Shown here: positions 41,080 through 49,688 of the stretch, in pieces
Position numbering within the stretch: position 1 is the stretch's first letter
Layout of the letters: each line of letters opens with the position of its first letter
From: Bacillota bacterium
Lineage (GTDB): Bacteria > Bacillota > UBA4882 > UBA8346
NCBI GenBank assembly: GCA_023426245.1
Contig: JAFABB010000015.1
Span: 1-61,512, forward strand
Direction: 5' to 3'
Length of the DNA stretch: 61,512 nucleotides
Notes under the pieces: generated by a model
What the model was told of the DNA's origin: nothing
Seen by the model: the letters and a program-made list of their open reading frames with translations, nothing else
The model's database searches: none
Position numbers and translations under genes: made by a program

Positions 41080-42058
41080 TGTATTGCTCCGGCTTATAGA
41101 TTTGTAAGTTCCCTTTGAGCCATTCTATCGTGAGTTTCAAGCCTTCTTCCAGTGAATGTTGAGGCTGCCAGTGGGTAATACGCTTTATTTTGGTATTATC
41201 ACAAACCAGTCTTTCAACCTCGCTGTTCCCCGGCCTGATTCGCTCAGGATCCTGCTTGATAATGACTTTACTCTGGAGCAGATCTGCAATAAGCTTTGCC
41301 AGATCACCGATAGCGATCTCGGTTCCCGAACCGACATTAACTACCTCACCTAAGATATCGTCAGTTTCTGCTATTTTAATAAATCCTTTTACAGTATCCA
41401 GAACGAAATTTAAATCCCGGGTGGGAGTCAAATTCCCCAAAGTAATTTCTTTTTGTCCGTTTAGAATCTGGGTAATAATTGTGGGAATCACCGCTCTTGC
41501 AGATTGTCTGGGCCCATATGTATTAAAAGGTCTGGCCACAACGACCGGTAGGTTGAAAGCATGATAGAAACTCAAGGCAATGTTGTCGGCTCCTATCTTT
41601 GAAGCCGAATAGGGCGACTGGGGCTGCAGCGGGTGTTCTTCGTGGATAGGTACAAAACGGGCGGTACCGTAAACTTCACTGGTTGAAGTCTGGACGACCT
41701 TTTCCACTCCCAGCTCCCGGGCTGCCTGCAAAATATTGTAACTTCCCTCAACATTGGTTTTGATATAGGCCAGTGGAGACTGATAAGAATAAGGAATTCC
41801 AATCAAAGCCGCCAGGTGAAAAATTACCTGAACATCCTTCACTGCGCCTTTCACACTGTCATAGTCCCGGATATCCCCTGAAATCACGGTAATATCCTTC
41901 TTTACCGACGAGCTTTCCAGCCAGCCCCAATTTCCTTTTGAGTTATATCGGACAAAAGCGCTTACCTCAGCCCCAGCTGCAACCAGCTGTTCCGTTAAAT
42001 GAGAACCGATAAAGCCGCCAGCCCCGGTCACTAAAACCTTTTTCCCTTGTATATTCAT
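41072..42058 (-). CDS. legB: Nucleotide-sugar 4,6-dehydratase (LegB)
   Basis: 328 residues. Extended SDR: KVLVTGAGGFIGSHLTEQLV at the N-terminus, STSEVYGTA with the catalytic Ser/Thr, and SPYSASKIGADN with Tyr and Lys of the YxxxK motif. A C-terminal RPGNSEVERLVCDNTKIKRI is typical of LegB. It makes the 4-keto-6-deoxy intermediate. The start at 42058 overlaps the Maf gene's stop by 4 bases, so the whole set is one operon. Confidence 0.9.
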   Translation of the reverse strand: MNIQGKKVLVTGAGGFIGSHLTEQLVAAGAEVSAFVRYNSKGNWGWLESSSVKKDITVISGDIRDYDSVKGAVKDVQVIFHLAALIGIPYSYQSPLAYIKTNVEGSYNILQAARELGVEKVVQTSTSEVYGTARFVPIHEEHPLQPQSPYSASKIGADNIALSFYHAFNLPVVVARPFNTYGPRQSARAVIPTIITQILNGQKEITLGNLTPTRDLNFVLDTVKGFIKIAETDDILGEVVNVGSGTEIAIGDLAKLIADLLQSKVIIKQDPERIRPGNSEVERLVCDNTKIKRITHWQPQHSLEEGLKLTIEWLKGNLQIYKPEQYNV

Positions 42059-45000
42059 GGAAGCCTCCAGAATTTCTCAATAAGATTTCCGACATTAAAA
42101 TGATTCCGAATGTAGTTTTGCAATTCTTGAGCCTGTTTTAGCCTTTGCTCCGGATGAAGCAAAAAGTAGTTTATTTTTTCCTGTAACTCTATCTTTGAAC
42201 CGAAAGATTCCAGCAATCCTCCGTAAGGTCTAGTGGCGGCTTCCTCTTTATCTTTATCCATGAATTTACTCACCATAAAAAATCCTCCGGCCGCGATTCC
42301 CTCGATCAAGTCCGGTTGCATATAAGATGAATTTTTCAAACGTTCTCCCAGCCAAAGGTTGATTTTATTGTTTCGTACCAAATTACCATAGCCCTGAGAA
42401 TTGGTCATCGGATTCAACTCACCCCTATACAAAGCCGTATAAGTCGGATCTTGCTCCCAGCCGGATCCATAGATAGCCACTCCGGCATCGCCAAATGCAT
42501 CAACAATCCACTTCACCTGTAAACGTTTAAAAATAAAATTTTCAAAAGCATTTTTTACAAACCCCGAAACTATTTTTTGTTCATCCGCCGAAAGTACCCA
42601 TTGATATCGGTGCATATTTTCAGCCAGAATTTTTTGATACTCCGATAAATCGAGTGGAACCAACTTCTCTTGATTTAAACGGGCATACACTTGAAAATAA
42701 ATCGTTCGTAAAGACGCCATGATGCTCGTCATTGGGGCCGTTTGGGCTTTCTGGAGTAAGATCCCGTAGAGAACGGTCCTTAAGTCATAAATAACCGCAT
42801 CCAGACTTTCCAAGTCGCTTAATACGGCAATCGATTGCTCCATCATAGCATCCTGATCCGTTTTTGCAGCCCGTGAGGAAAATACCGGCAAAAAAGACGA
42901 CTGGATGTGTTCTTTCGGAAAACCCTTCTGTAATAAAAGTGCGTTAAGATTTTCATTGCCCGCGAGAAAGATTTGCTGATTCGTAGCAGTTGCCGTGAAT
43001 TCTCGGGGTAATTGTTTCTCCTTTATCAGCCAGCTGATAAAGGAAACCTCAAGTGTATTCAATACTTCAGATTCCTCTTTAAGCCCAAATAGATGAATAA
43101 TCACGTCGGGCCGAATTTCATCCAAAGTCTTGGCCTCGCTGTAAATCGTATAAGATCCATATACCGGACTTTCAGTATACTCAAAACATTCAAATCCCCG
43201 CTCCTGTAAATAAGTTTGAATCATCCGCCCGTAATAGCATTGAATTTCATCCCGGACACTGAAGACCATCAATATTTTCCGATACTCTTTCGATGAAACC
43301 TGCATGTGGTGGTAATATTCCTGCAATCCCTGGAGGCGCCGGAGAAAAACTTGATCTTTCTCCTGTTTAATCTTGGAAAGCGACTCGGTAAATTCTTGGG
43401 GAGCAGTGCCATATAAGAAATTGGGCCAGGGAATATCTTCCGCCATAAAGATTTCAGAGATACCGCCGAGGGACGCAATAAAATAATGGAGATTTTGCCA
43501 GCGCCCCAGTTTCCGGAAGTCAAATAACTGGGCCATTAAGCACCAATTCTCTAAATTATCTTCAATGATATGAATCGGAATTTTCCTAAGTTGCCTGCCC
43601 GCGCCCTCATCCGGAGTCTGTTCCAAAACCGTCTCCAGATATTCAAAGATTTTCGAGTTATCCGTGTTGTAAATCGCCAGGCAATCTTCTGGAGATAATT
43701 TGATATTGATTTCCGCCGTATGATTAATACCCGACAAAATATAATCCGTACTGTTATCGTAAGCGTATTCTCCACTCAAAAAACGGCATACTTTATATTG
43801 GATACCCTCATATTCCGGCAAATTGAATCCTAAAGTCCCGGCGAAAAAATCCCGGTTTTTCTGATAGCATTGCCGATATTCCATAAGGCCCTTACCCTTT
43901 AATAACTCTTGGAGCAGTTGCTTAATTTTGGAATCGATTTTATATTGAGTCAGGTATTGTTGATAGAGCTTTTGAGCCTCATCCATAAGCCCCAACCGGC
44001 AAAAGCATTCAATTTTGATCAATTTTAATACTCGGCTCCCGGAAAATAAATCTTTCCTCCCATAATCCGTAGCCAAATTCCCTGCAGCCACCCAATTTTG
44101 CGTTTGGTAGTGAATTTTCAGTTGCATTTTGCTGCAATAATATGTTTTAAAATTAAGTTCTATGCAATGGCTTAATGATTCCAGCGCTTTACTATAATTA
44201 CGATTCCAATAGTATATTTTATACAATATAAAATAGGCCTTAACCTGCTCCGGATCAACTTTGACGGCTTCCTCAAGAATATCAACGGCTCGATAAGTCT
44301 GTCCTATACGATGTAAAAGTGCTCCATATAAATATAAGTAAATTCCGCGTCTCGATGATTTCTCTTTCAGCAGAAGATTTTCCAAATTTCGCTCTAATTG
44401 GTGCAATCCCGTTCGCTGTTTGATTTGTTTTTCCGTTACCCCGATATCAATATCGGATATCCATTCATCATTCCTAACCAAGGAAAGTCTTTCCGGGGTA
44501 TTCTTCGTATTGAGAACTTTCGTAATACATTCCATGACAAACTCCAAAGCTTTTTGCGTATCGGCAATGATATTCAGGTAAATCTGCAGTTTATGATCGT
44601 ATTCTTCTTGATTGGTAATCTCACTCATCTCGCCCAAACGGGCTTTATTCACTGAAAGCGATGTTGCTTGGATGTCCTTCAATAGAACATGATACTCTTT
44701 GTAATTTAAGGCTTGATCATAGGCAGCGGTGATTTTATCAAGCAGCGGATCCAATTCACCCGGAACAAACTTACTGTTGAAATTGCGTTTCCGTAAAGCC
44801 TGTAATTCATCAATCAGCTCAGCCATTTTAATAATGGCGCGGTTGGTGATGGTTTGCAGTTTTGAACAATAGTCCAACGGATCGATCTTATGAGCCCTGA
44901 TTTCTTTTAAGCCGGATTCATAGCAAGTGTTTAAACGTAAAGATATGTGTTGATCCTTGCGGCAGCATTCATCGATAACTTCAGCCAATTTCCGATCGGT

Positions 45001-46362
45001 AGTGCCTTTAATGTGGATACCACCTTCCGTGGCATTGATGATATCGACCTTTCCCTGATATGAAGTTTCGATCATCCGTTCCAGCAACATCCGGAAACTA
45101 TCCAATTCGTAGTCGGTTAAAATATCCTGTCCATGAATATCCTTGGTATAAAAGCAGTTGGGGGGTATCTCCCCTTCCTTGAAATGTTTCTGGGAAGATG
45201 AAATTTGTCCATCGGCATATCGTTTGGTAGGGGCGTAGGCCAAATCCTGTCCGATAAGGATAATTGGATTGCATCCAAGTTGATACGCCAGATGTAATGC
45301 GGTATGGGATACTGAAAAGCCGCTTTTTAAAGAACCAATTTCGTACCCGCCATTTTGCGTAATGAAAAGTTCCGGCAAACTTTCGGCGTCGACTTTCATC
45401 AAAATTTTTCGCCCTTGAAAATTACTGGCCGTTTCGTGCCAAAAACGGAAATTGTAGACCAAATAAACATCGGATAAATCCAAATCGCCATAAACTTTAT
45501 TATTGATTTGATGTCCATCAATTGCTACCAAAAAATGAGGTGAAACTTCGTTATGTTTCATCGCCCGGATACTGGAACCGGCGCAGATCACGACCGCATT
45601 CTCCTTAATTCCATTCACGAAGTGAATGTTTTTCTCCAGAGACGGTCCAGCTGATATTACAACCGCCGGAATATTTTTAAATTGCCCGAAGTAATGGCGG
45701 ATTACCGGCGAATTGACTGCGTTGGGAAGCGTAGCAAACGCATTCGACAGCCATTGTTTGGCATAAGCGTCAGTGGTTGATAAGTTCATTTGAACCAAAC
45801 GCAGATATTCCCGTACTTTCTCTTGAAAAAAGTGGATTTCAGCCCCAAAGAGTTCATGATAAGCTGTCAAGGTTTTAAATTGAATATCGGTCGTGGTATA
45901 AACCATGCCATTGTTGAAAAAACCCAGCGCCGCCGGAATCATCTCATTGTAGTCCATACCCGTCAGCAAAAGGAAATTATCATATCCAAAGAGCGGGGCC
46001 AGATCAATTTCATGCATCGCAGTTTCGAGTATAAGGGGACTCGGTTCATAGATCACTAGCTTTTGGATAAGTCCTGAATCCAATAATGTCTTGGCATGAT
46101 AAAAAAAACCCGCACCGCAGAGAATGAGGTGACCGGCCTTGGAATTCAAATTATGCTGGATCCAGCGCTTGGCATCCAGCTCCGGATCATAGGAACTATT
46201 CAAAAAGACCCGGTGGTTATTCCGGGTCACTTGAGCAACGGGCAATCCTGTTTTACTCTGACTGACGGTAACGTCGATGTCCGTTCCTAAAGACTGATTT
46301 TTATCGTCCAACTTTAGGTATGGAAATCTTGCTTTTACCCGATCTTTATTTTTTCGATACAT
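42055..46362 (-). CDS. Maf-type flagellin glycosyltransferase, TPR and CgeB-like fusion
   Basis: 1435 residues, about twice the usual length of Maf proteins. The N-terminal 500 residues are the Maf/DUF115 region: LILCGAGFFYHAKTLLDSG, LVIYEPSPLILE, then VVISAGPSLEKNI at 234-246 and VVICAGSSIRAM, LVAIDGHQINNK. A middle part (about 660-850) has TPR-like helices, for example HRIGQTYRAVDILEEAVKVDPEQ. The last 400 residues resemble CgeB-like glycosyltransferases (about 1250-1435: VAIYGSGWEQDP, KINLWLGERLKN, LIEGIAAGGFFMVSK). Maf proteins transfer nonulosonic acids to flagellin in the cytosol. Being first in the leg operon supports this. Confidence 0.88.
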   Translation of the reverse strand: MYRKNKDRVKARFPYLKLDDKNQSLGTDIDVTVSQSKTGLPVAQVTRNNHRVFLNSSYDPELDAKRWIQHNLNSKAGHLILCGAGFFYHAKTLLDSGLIQKLVIYEPSPLILETAMHEIDLAPLFGYDNFLLLTGMDYNEMIPAALGFFNNGMVYTTTDIQFKTLTAYHELFGAEIHFFQEKVREYLRLVQMNLSTTDAYAKQWLSNAFATLPNAVNSPVIRHYFGQFKNIPAVVISAGPSLEKNIHFVNGIKENAVVICAGSSIRAMKHNEVSPHFLVAIDGHQINNKVYGDLDLSDVYLVYNFRFWHETASNFQGRKILMKVDAESLPELFITQNGGYEIGSLKSGFSVSHTALHLAYQLGCNPIILIGQDLAYAPTKRYADGQISSSQKHFKEGEIPPNCFYTKDIHGQDILTDYELDSFRMLLERMIETSYQGKVDIINATEGGIHIKGTTDRKLAEVIDECCRKDQHISLRLNTCYESGLKEIRAHKIDPLDYCSKLQTITNRAIIKMAELIDELQALRKRNFNSKFVPGELDPLLDKITAAYDQALNYKEYHVLLKDIQATSLSVNKARLGEMSEITNQEEYDHKLQIYLNIIADTQKALEFVMECITKVLNTKNTPERLSLVRNDEWISDIDIGVTEKQIKQRTGLHQLERNLENLLLKEKSSRRGIYLYLYGALLHRIGQTYRAVDILEEAVKVDPEQVKAYFILYKIYYWNRNYSKALESLSHCIELNFKTYYCSKMQLKIHYQTQNWVAAGNLATDYGRKDLFSGSRVLKLIKIECFCRLGLMDEAQKLYQQYLTQYKIDSKIKQLLQELLKGKGLMEYRQCYQKNRDFFAGTLGFNLPEYEGIQYKVCRFLSGEYAYDNSTDYILSGINHTAEINIKLSPEDCLAIYNTDNSKIFEYLETVLEQTPDEGAGRQLRKIPIHIIEDNLENWCLMAQLFDFRKLGRWQNLHYFIASLGGISEIFMAEDIPWPNFLYGTAPQEFTESLSKIKQEKDQVFLRRLQGLQEYYHHMQVSSKEYRKILMVFSVRDEIQCYYGRMIQTYLQERGFECFEYTESPVYGSYTIYSEAKTLDEIRPDVIIHLFGLKEESEVLNTLEVSFISWLIKEKQLPREFTATATNQQIFLAGNENLNALLLQKGFPKEHIQSSFLPVFSSRAAKTDQDAMMEQSIAVLSDLESLDAVIYDLRTVLYGILLQKAQTAPMTSIMASLRTIYFQVYARLNQEKLVPLDLSEYQKILAENMHRYQWVLSADEQKIVSGFVKNAFENFIFKRLQVKWIVDAFGDAGVAIYGSGWEQDPTYTALYRGELNPMTNSQGYGNLVRNNKINLWLGERLKNSSYMQPDLIEGIAAGGFFMVSKFMDKDKEEAATRPYGGLLESFGSKIELQEKINYFLLHPEQRLKQAQELQNYIRNHFNVGNLIEKFWRLP

Positions 46363-46376
46363 AATAAGATCACCCT

Positions 46377-46727
46377 TTAGTTTAATTCTGCCCCGGAAAT
46401 ACGTATTCGTTCTAAGAGGGACAACAACTCAAACTCACACAAGTCATGAACCAAAACATAGTCTTTATTTTGCAGGGCCTCATAAAGATTTTTAAGGAAC
46501 TCACGAAACGCATTCATTTCTTCCTGCCCAATATATTCCAGCTTCACAAACTTTTCCGCACTTTCGTTAATCCAAGCCAATCCCTCAACCAGTGCCGGTA
46601 AGACACCGCTGATTTCCTGATAATTACTTTCCACTAAATCTTCACAGAAATGTTCAGCCGCTGAAGACATCCGCTGTAAATATTGATCATATGTAGCTAT
46701 CGTTTGATCCAACTCTTCCTGTGTCAT
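46377..46727 (-). CDS. Hypothetical flagellar-locus protein
   Basis: 116 residues from ATG 46727, preceded by GAGGAGGAAAG; an upstream TTG frame to 46805 lacks a site. The protein is helical and acidic (TIATYDQYLQRMSSAAEHFCE, LLSLLERIR). I do not recognise a family. It lies between hag and the Maf gene on the same strand, 14 bases before the Maf start, so it may help flagellin glycosylation or export; that is inference from place only. Confidence 0.7.
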   Translation of the reverse strand: MTQEELDQTIATYDQYLQRMSSAAEHFCEDLVESNYQEISGVLPALVEGLAWINESAEKFVKLEYIGQEEMNAFREFLKNLYEALQNKDYVLVHDLCEFELLSLLERIRISGAELN

Positions 46728-46890
46728 TTTACTTTCCTCCTCTGTTATTACCCGGTAGCAAAGCAAATTACCTTGGAAAGTCTCTTCAAATTTAAATTCC
46801 GGCAATGCTGTTGCTGGTATTTAATATTGTAATCGGCAATTCTCCATTATCCTTTAGGGGTGGATTCTTTTTACGATAAAAAAGCATATC

Positions 46891-46918
46891 AAAAAAGCCC
46901 TTCCGAAGAAGGGCTTTT
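46891..46918 (-). terminator. Terminator of hag
   Basis: Hairpin with arms AAAAGCCCTTC and GAAGGGCTTTT and a CGAA loop (46893-46918), followed on the minus strand by T residues. It lies 10 bases after the flagellin stop. Confidence 0.9.
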
Positions 46919-46928
46919 GGTGAACCTA

Positions 46929-48524
46929 TTACCGTAATAATTGCAGAACTTGTTGCGGGGTCTGGTTGGATTGAGCCAACATAGCGTTTGCAGTCTGTGT
47001 AAGAATACCCAGTTTGCTGTAGTTGGTCATCTCTGCTGCCATATCGACATCCTTGATCTGGGATTGTGATGCCGTCAAGTTCTCTTGTGTTACTCCCAAG
47101 TTGGTAATCGTATGGGACAAGCGGTTCTGATAAGCACCGAGTGCTGCGCGTTGAGCGGAAATACGGCTGTTTGCCGAATCAAGAGTGGTAATCGCTTTAC
47201 CTGCCGATGAAATATCGGTAAGTAAAATTTTATCAACTCCCAATGAAGAAGCGCGCATATCGCCAATAGCTGCAGTCATGTTTTGTAATTCATTGGCGCC
47301 AATCTGGAACACCTGGGTGTTATCAACCAAGTGCACGTAAGTGGATTGGGTATCGCCGGAGCCGACGGTAAATTTACCTTCGGATTCATTATATATGGCT
47401 TTTTGAGCAGTACTACCACCGATTTGAACATCAACATTCTTGTGTACCAAACCGATGATGTTGTTGCCTTCAACAGCCACTCCTGTTGCAAGTCCGGAAC
47501 CGGTTGCAGCATTGGTAACTGATACTGAATAGACAACATCATTGACTTCACCGAACTGATTAAAACCAAAGGCTTTAACGAGTTGGGCATCGCCGACCGC
47601 GCTAATCTTACCGTCTTCACCAGCTTTGGCGCTGCTTAATACGAATACGCCGGAAACGGCTCTTACACCGGAACCTTTGGTCGTATTATACTGTCCCATA
47701 TTTGCTGCATTACTGGATACACCGTCGATTACATCCTGGCCGAGGCCTTTGGAAATAGCGCCTGCAAATTTGGTGGCAACTTCGTTCAAAGTATCGTCAC
47801 CGTTGAGGGTAATCGTGGTGCCTTTGCCGTCGCCTTCAACCAATGAAATGTTTTGCGGATTTTCTACTAAGAATTTTCCGCCGGCATCATAGAAGTTGGC
47901 GACATCTTTCAATTGAGTGTTACCGGTGGCGGTGAGCCCGGTATTTTTATTGGTCATGATGTTGGACTGTTGAACTTGGGCAGTACCAGCCGCTCTCACG
48001 CTGACATCGATTTTGTAGGTACCGGCTGAAGAGACACCCTTTTCCTGAATGGCGCCCCGCATAAAGATCTTCGTGTTGGCATCATTTGACGATGATACGG
48101 CAGCTGAAGAACCATCAAGCAAAACCTTGTTGTTGAATGCAGTCGTATTACCGATACGGTCCAATTCATCCTTTAACTGATTAACTTCCTGTTGCATGGA
48201 AGTACGGTCATTATCAGTGTAGGTCGAGTTCGCAGCCTGTACTGCCAAGTCTCTCATACGGATCAGGATGGATTGAGATTCGTTTAAAGCACCATCAGCG
48301 GTCTGAATTAACGAAGTCGCATCTTGCGCATTCCGGGTGGCTTGATCCAAACCTTCGATTTGGCTCTGCATGCTTTGGGATATAGCCAGACCTGCGGCGT
48401 CATCAGCGGCCCGGTTAATCCGGAGACCTGAAGACAGTTTTTCTGCTGCTGTTGAATGGAGTTTGTCGTTTCCGTTCAAGTTACGCAGCGCGTTTAAAGC
48501 GGGTAAATTGTGATTAATAATCAT
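46929..48524 (-). CDS. hag: Flagellin
   Basis: 531 residues. N-terminal D0/D1 (MIINHNLPALNALRNL, LSSGLRINRAADDAAGLAIS) and C-terminal D1/D0 (LGAYQNRLSHTITNLGVTQEN, DMAAEMTNYSKLGILTQTANAML ending QVLQLLR) are conserved. The middle 300 residues are a variable surface domain rich in Ser, Thr, Asn and Gly, the expected place for nonulosonate O-glycans. The 5' leader carries CsrA-type sites. It is the only flagellin in the window. Confidence 0.97.
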   Translation of the reverse strand: MIINHNLPALNALRNLNGNDKLHSTAAEKLSSGLRINRAADDAAGLAISQSMQSQIEGLDQATRNAQDATSLIQTADGALNESQSILIRMRDLAVQAANSTYTDNDRTSMQQEVNQLKDELDRIGNTTAFNNKVLLDGSSAAVSSSNDANTKIFMRGAIQEKGVSSAGTYKIDVSVRAAGTAQVQQSNIMTNKNTGLTATGNTQLKDVANFYDAGGKFLVENPQNISLVEGDGKGTTITLNGDDTLNEVATKFAGAISKGLGQDVIDGVSSNAANMGQYNTTKGSGVRAVSGVFVLSSAKAGEDGKISAVGDAQLVKAFGFNQFGEVNDVVYSVSVTNAATGSGLATGVAVEGNNIIGLVHKNVDVQIGGSTAQKAIYNESEGKFTVGSGDTQSTYVHLVDNTQVFQIGANELQNMTAAIGDMRASSLGVDKILLTDISSAGKAITTLDSANSRISAQRAALGAYQNRLSHTITNLGVTQENLTASQSQIKDVDMAAEMTNYSKLGILTQTANAMLAQSNQTPQQVLQLLR

Positions 48525-48533
48525 AAATTTTTG

Positions 48534-48567
48534 TCCTCCTTGAAATTTTTTAGGGTATCCATACCCT
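48534..48567 (-). promoter_or_regulatory. CsrA-type binding sites in the hag leader
   Basis: On the minus strand, a hairpin at 48552-48567 (arms AGGGT and ACCCT) presents AUGGAU in its loop, fitting the ANGGAN consensus for CsrA. A second ANGGAN (AAGGAG) is the ribosome binding site at 48534-48541. Two-site leaders of this type let CsrA block flagellin translation in B. subtilis, where FliW relieves it. csrA and fliW lie just upstream here. Confidence 0.65.
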
Positions 48568-48765
48568 TTTATCCCCTATTGCCTCTAAGTCGGCCGTCCC
48601 CTAGAAGCGTAAGGGTCGATGGCTGTTAAACCATCGCCGGTGATATTAACTGCATAACCTAAAATTTTTAATATCGCGGGTGATGATTTAAAAGCACCCA
48701 TATTGATTTCTACATTAAATATCGAAATAAAGCCCTAAAAACTTTAGCGAAAATTTTCTAAAGGA

Positions 48766-48990
48766 CTATTTTTTTAGTAATTTTTCCAAGTTATCAAGAT
48801 TGGGTTTCCCACTGGTCGCAAGCTGGTTTTCTTTTTGGATTTCCCGGTATACTTCCTCGCGATGAACCGTTATCTGCCTTGGAGCTGTGATCCCCAACTT
48901 TACTTGATCACCCTTGACATCAACGATTGTTATTTTAACATCATCGCCTACCATTATGCTTTCATTAAGCTTTCTGGTCAAAACGAGCAT
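48766..48990 (-). CDS. csrA: Translational regulator CsrA
   Basis: 74 residues: MLVLTRKLNESIMVGDDVKI at the start, VKLGITAPRQITVHREEVYREI in the middle. The conserved Leu4 and Arg44-type binding residues are present. It represses translation by binding GGA sites, here most likely in the hag leader. AAGGAGG precedes ATG 48990. Confidence 0.97.
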   Translation of the reverse strand: MLVLTRKLNESIMVGDDVKITIVDVKGDQVKLGITAPRQITVHREEVYREIQKENQLATSGKPNLDNLEKLLKK

Positions 48991-49126
48991 CGGGATCCTC
49001 CTTGAACCTTCGTAATCAAACGACGCCTCTTGTAGAAATCAACATCGCAAACACACATTTTAATTTCTCCGAAAGTCAAAAAATCCCTTTTATTTTGTGA
49101 AAAGAATGATCATTTTACTCATGCTC

Positions 49127-49585
49127 TTAAGGCGCTGCTTGCAGGACCTCCTTTTCGCCATTAGCTGCGAACATGGGATGTTTTAAACTATATTCCGGGT
49201 TGTTCAAAATAATTTGTTTGGCCAGACCGGTTTTAAAATTGATCACGATCGGAGCCGCCAGATTGACGGTGGCCTGCCGAACATCCTCCGGTAAAGTGAC
49301 AATAACCCGGACCACTGCGTCTTCAGGGGTGGACAATTTTAATTCTTCCACAATATCATCACTTAAATCGATGGCATACCCCGGTACGATTTGCTCCAAC
49401 TCAATCAAAACAAAAGCCAAATCCGCCTTTTCCACGGATTGCAACACCAAAAACGGAGATTGGTCGGTATACTTTCGAATCATATAGCGATGAAATTTTT
49501 CAAATCCCGGAATACCGTGGCCAAAGGTAATGAAATCTTTTTCATCAACTTCAATCGATCCAAAAAACTTTGTCGCGATTTTCAT
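49127..49585 (-). CDS. fliW: Flagellar assembly factor FliW
   Basis: 152 residues. VDEKDFITFGHGIPGFEKFHRY and the LVLQSVEKADLAFVLI block are FliW motifs. It binds flagellin and, when free, CsrA, linking translation of hag to export. It lies 136 bases before csrA in the usual fliW-csrA order. Confidence 0.95.
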   Translation of the reverse strand: MKIATKFFGSIEVDEKDFITFGHGIPGFEKFHRYMIRKYTDQSPFLVLQSVEKADLAFVLIELEQIVPGYAIDLSDDIVEELKLSTPEDAVVRVIVTLPEDVRQATVNLAAPIVINFKTGLAKQIILNNPEYSLKHPMFAANGEKEVLQAAP

Positions 49586-49688
49586 CCCGTCAATCCTTTC
49601 CCAGACGACTTTTTTTCAACTGTAATTCCTGCATTCGCACTCCTTAGCGCCTACCGGCGCGCACTACTCTCCAACCATTTCATCTTGA

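Noticed and set aside
35249..42058. Pseudaminic acid pathway
   Set aside because: PtmE, LegG and LegH-type genes fit the legionaminic route; PseB, PseG and PseH types are absent.
48568..48720. Sigma-28 promoter of flagellin
   Set aside because: I found GCGATATT and GGCGATGG, but neither has a TAAA at the right distance.
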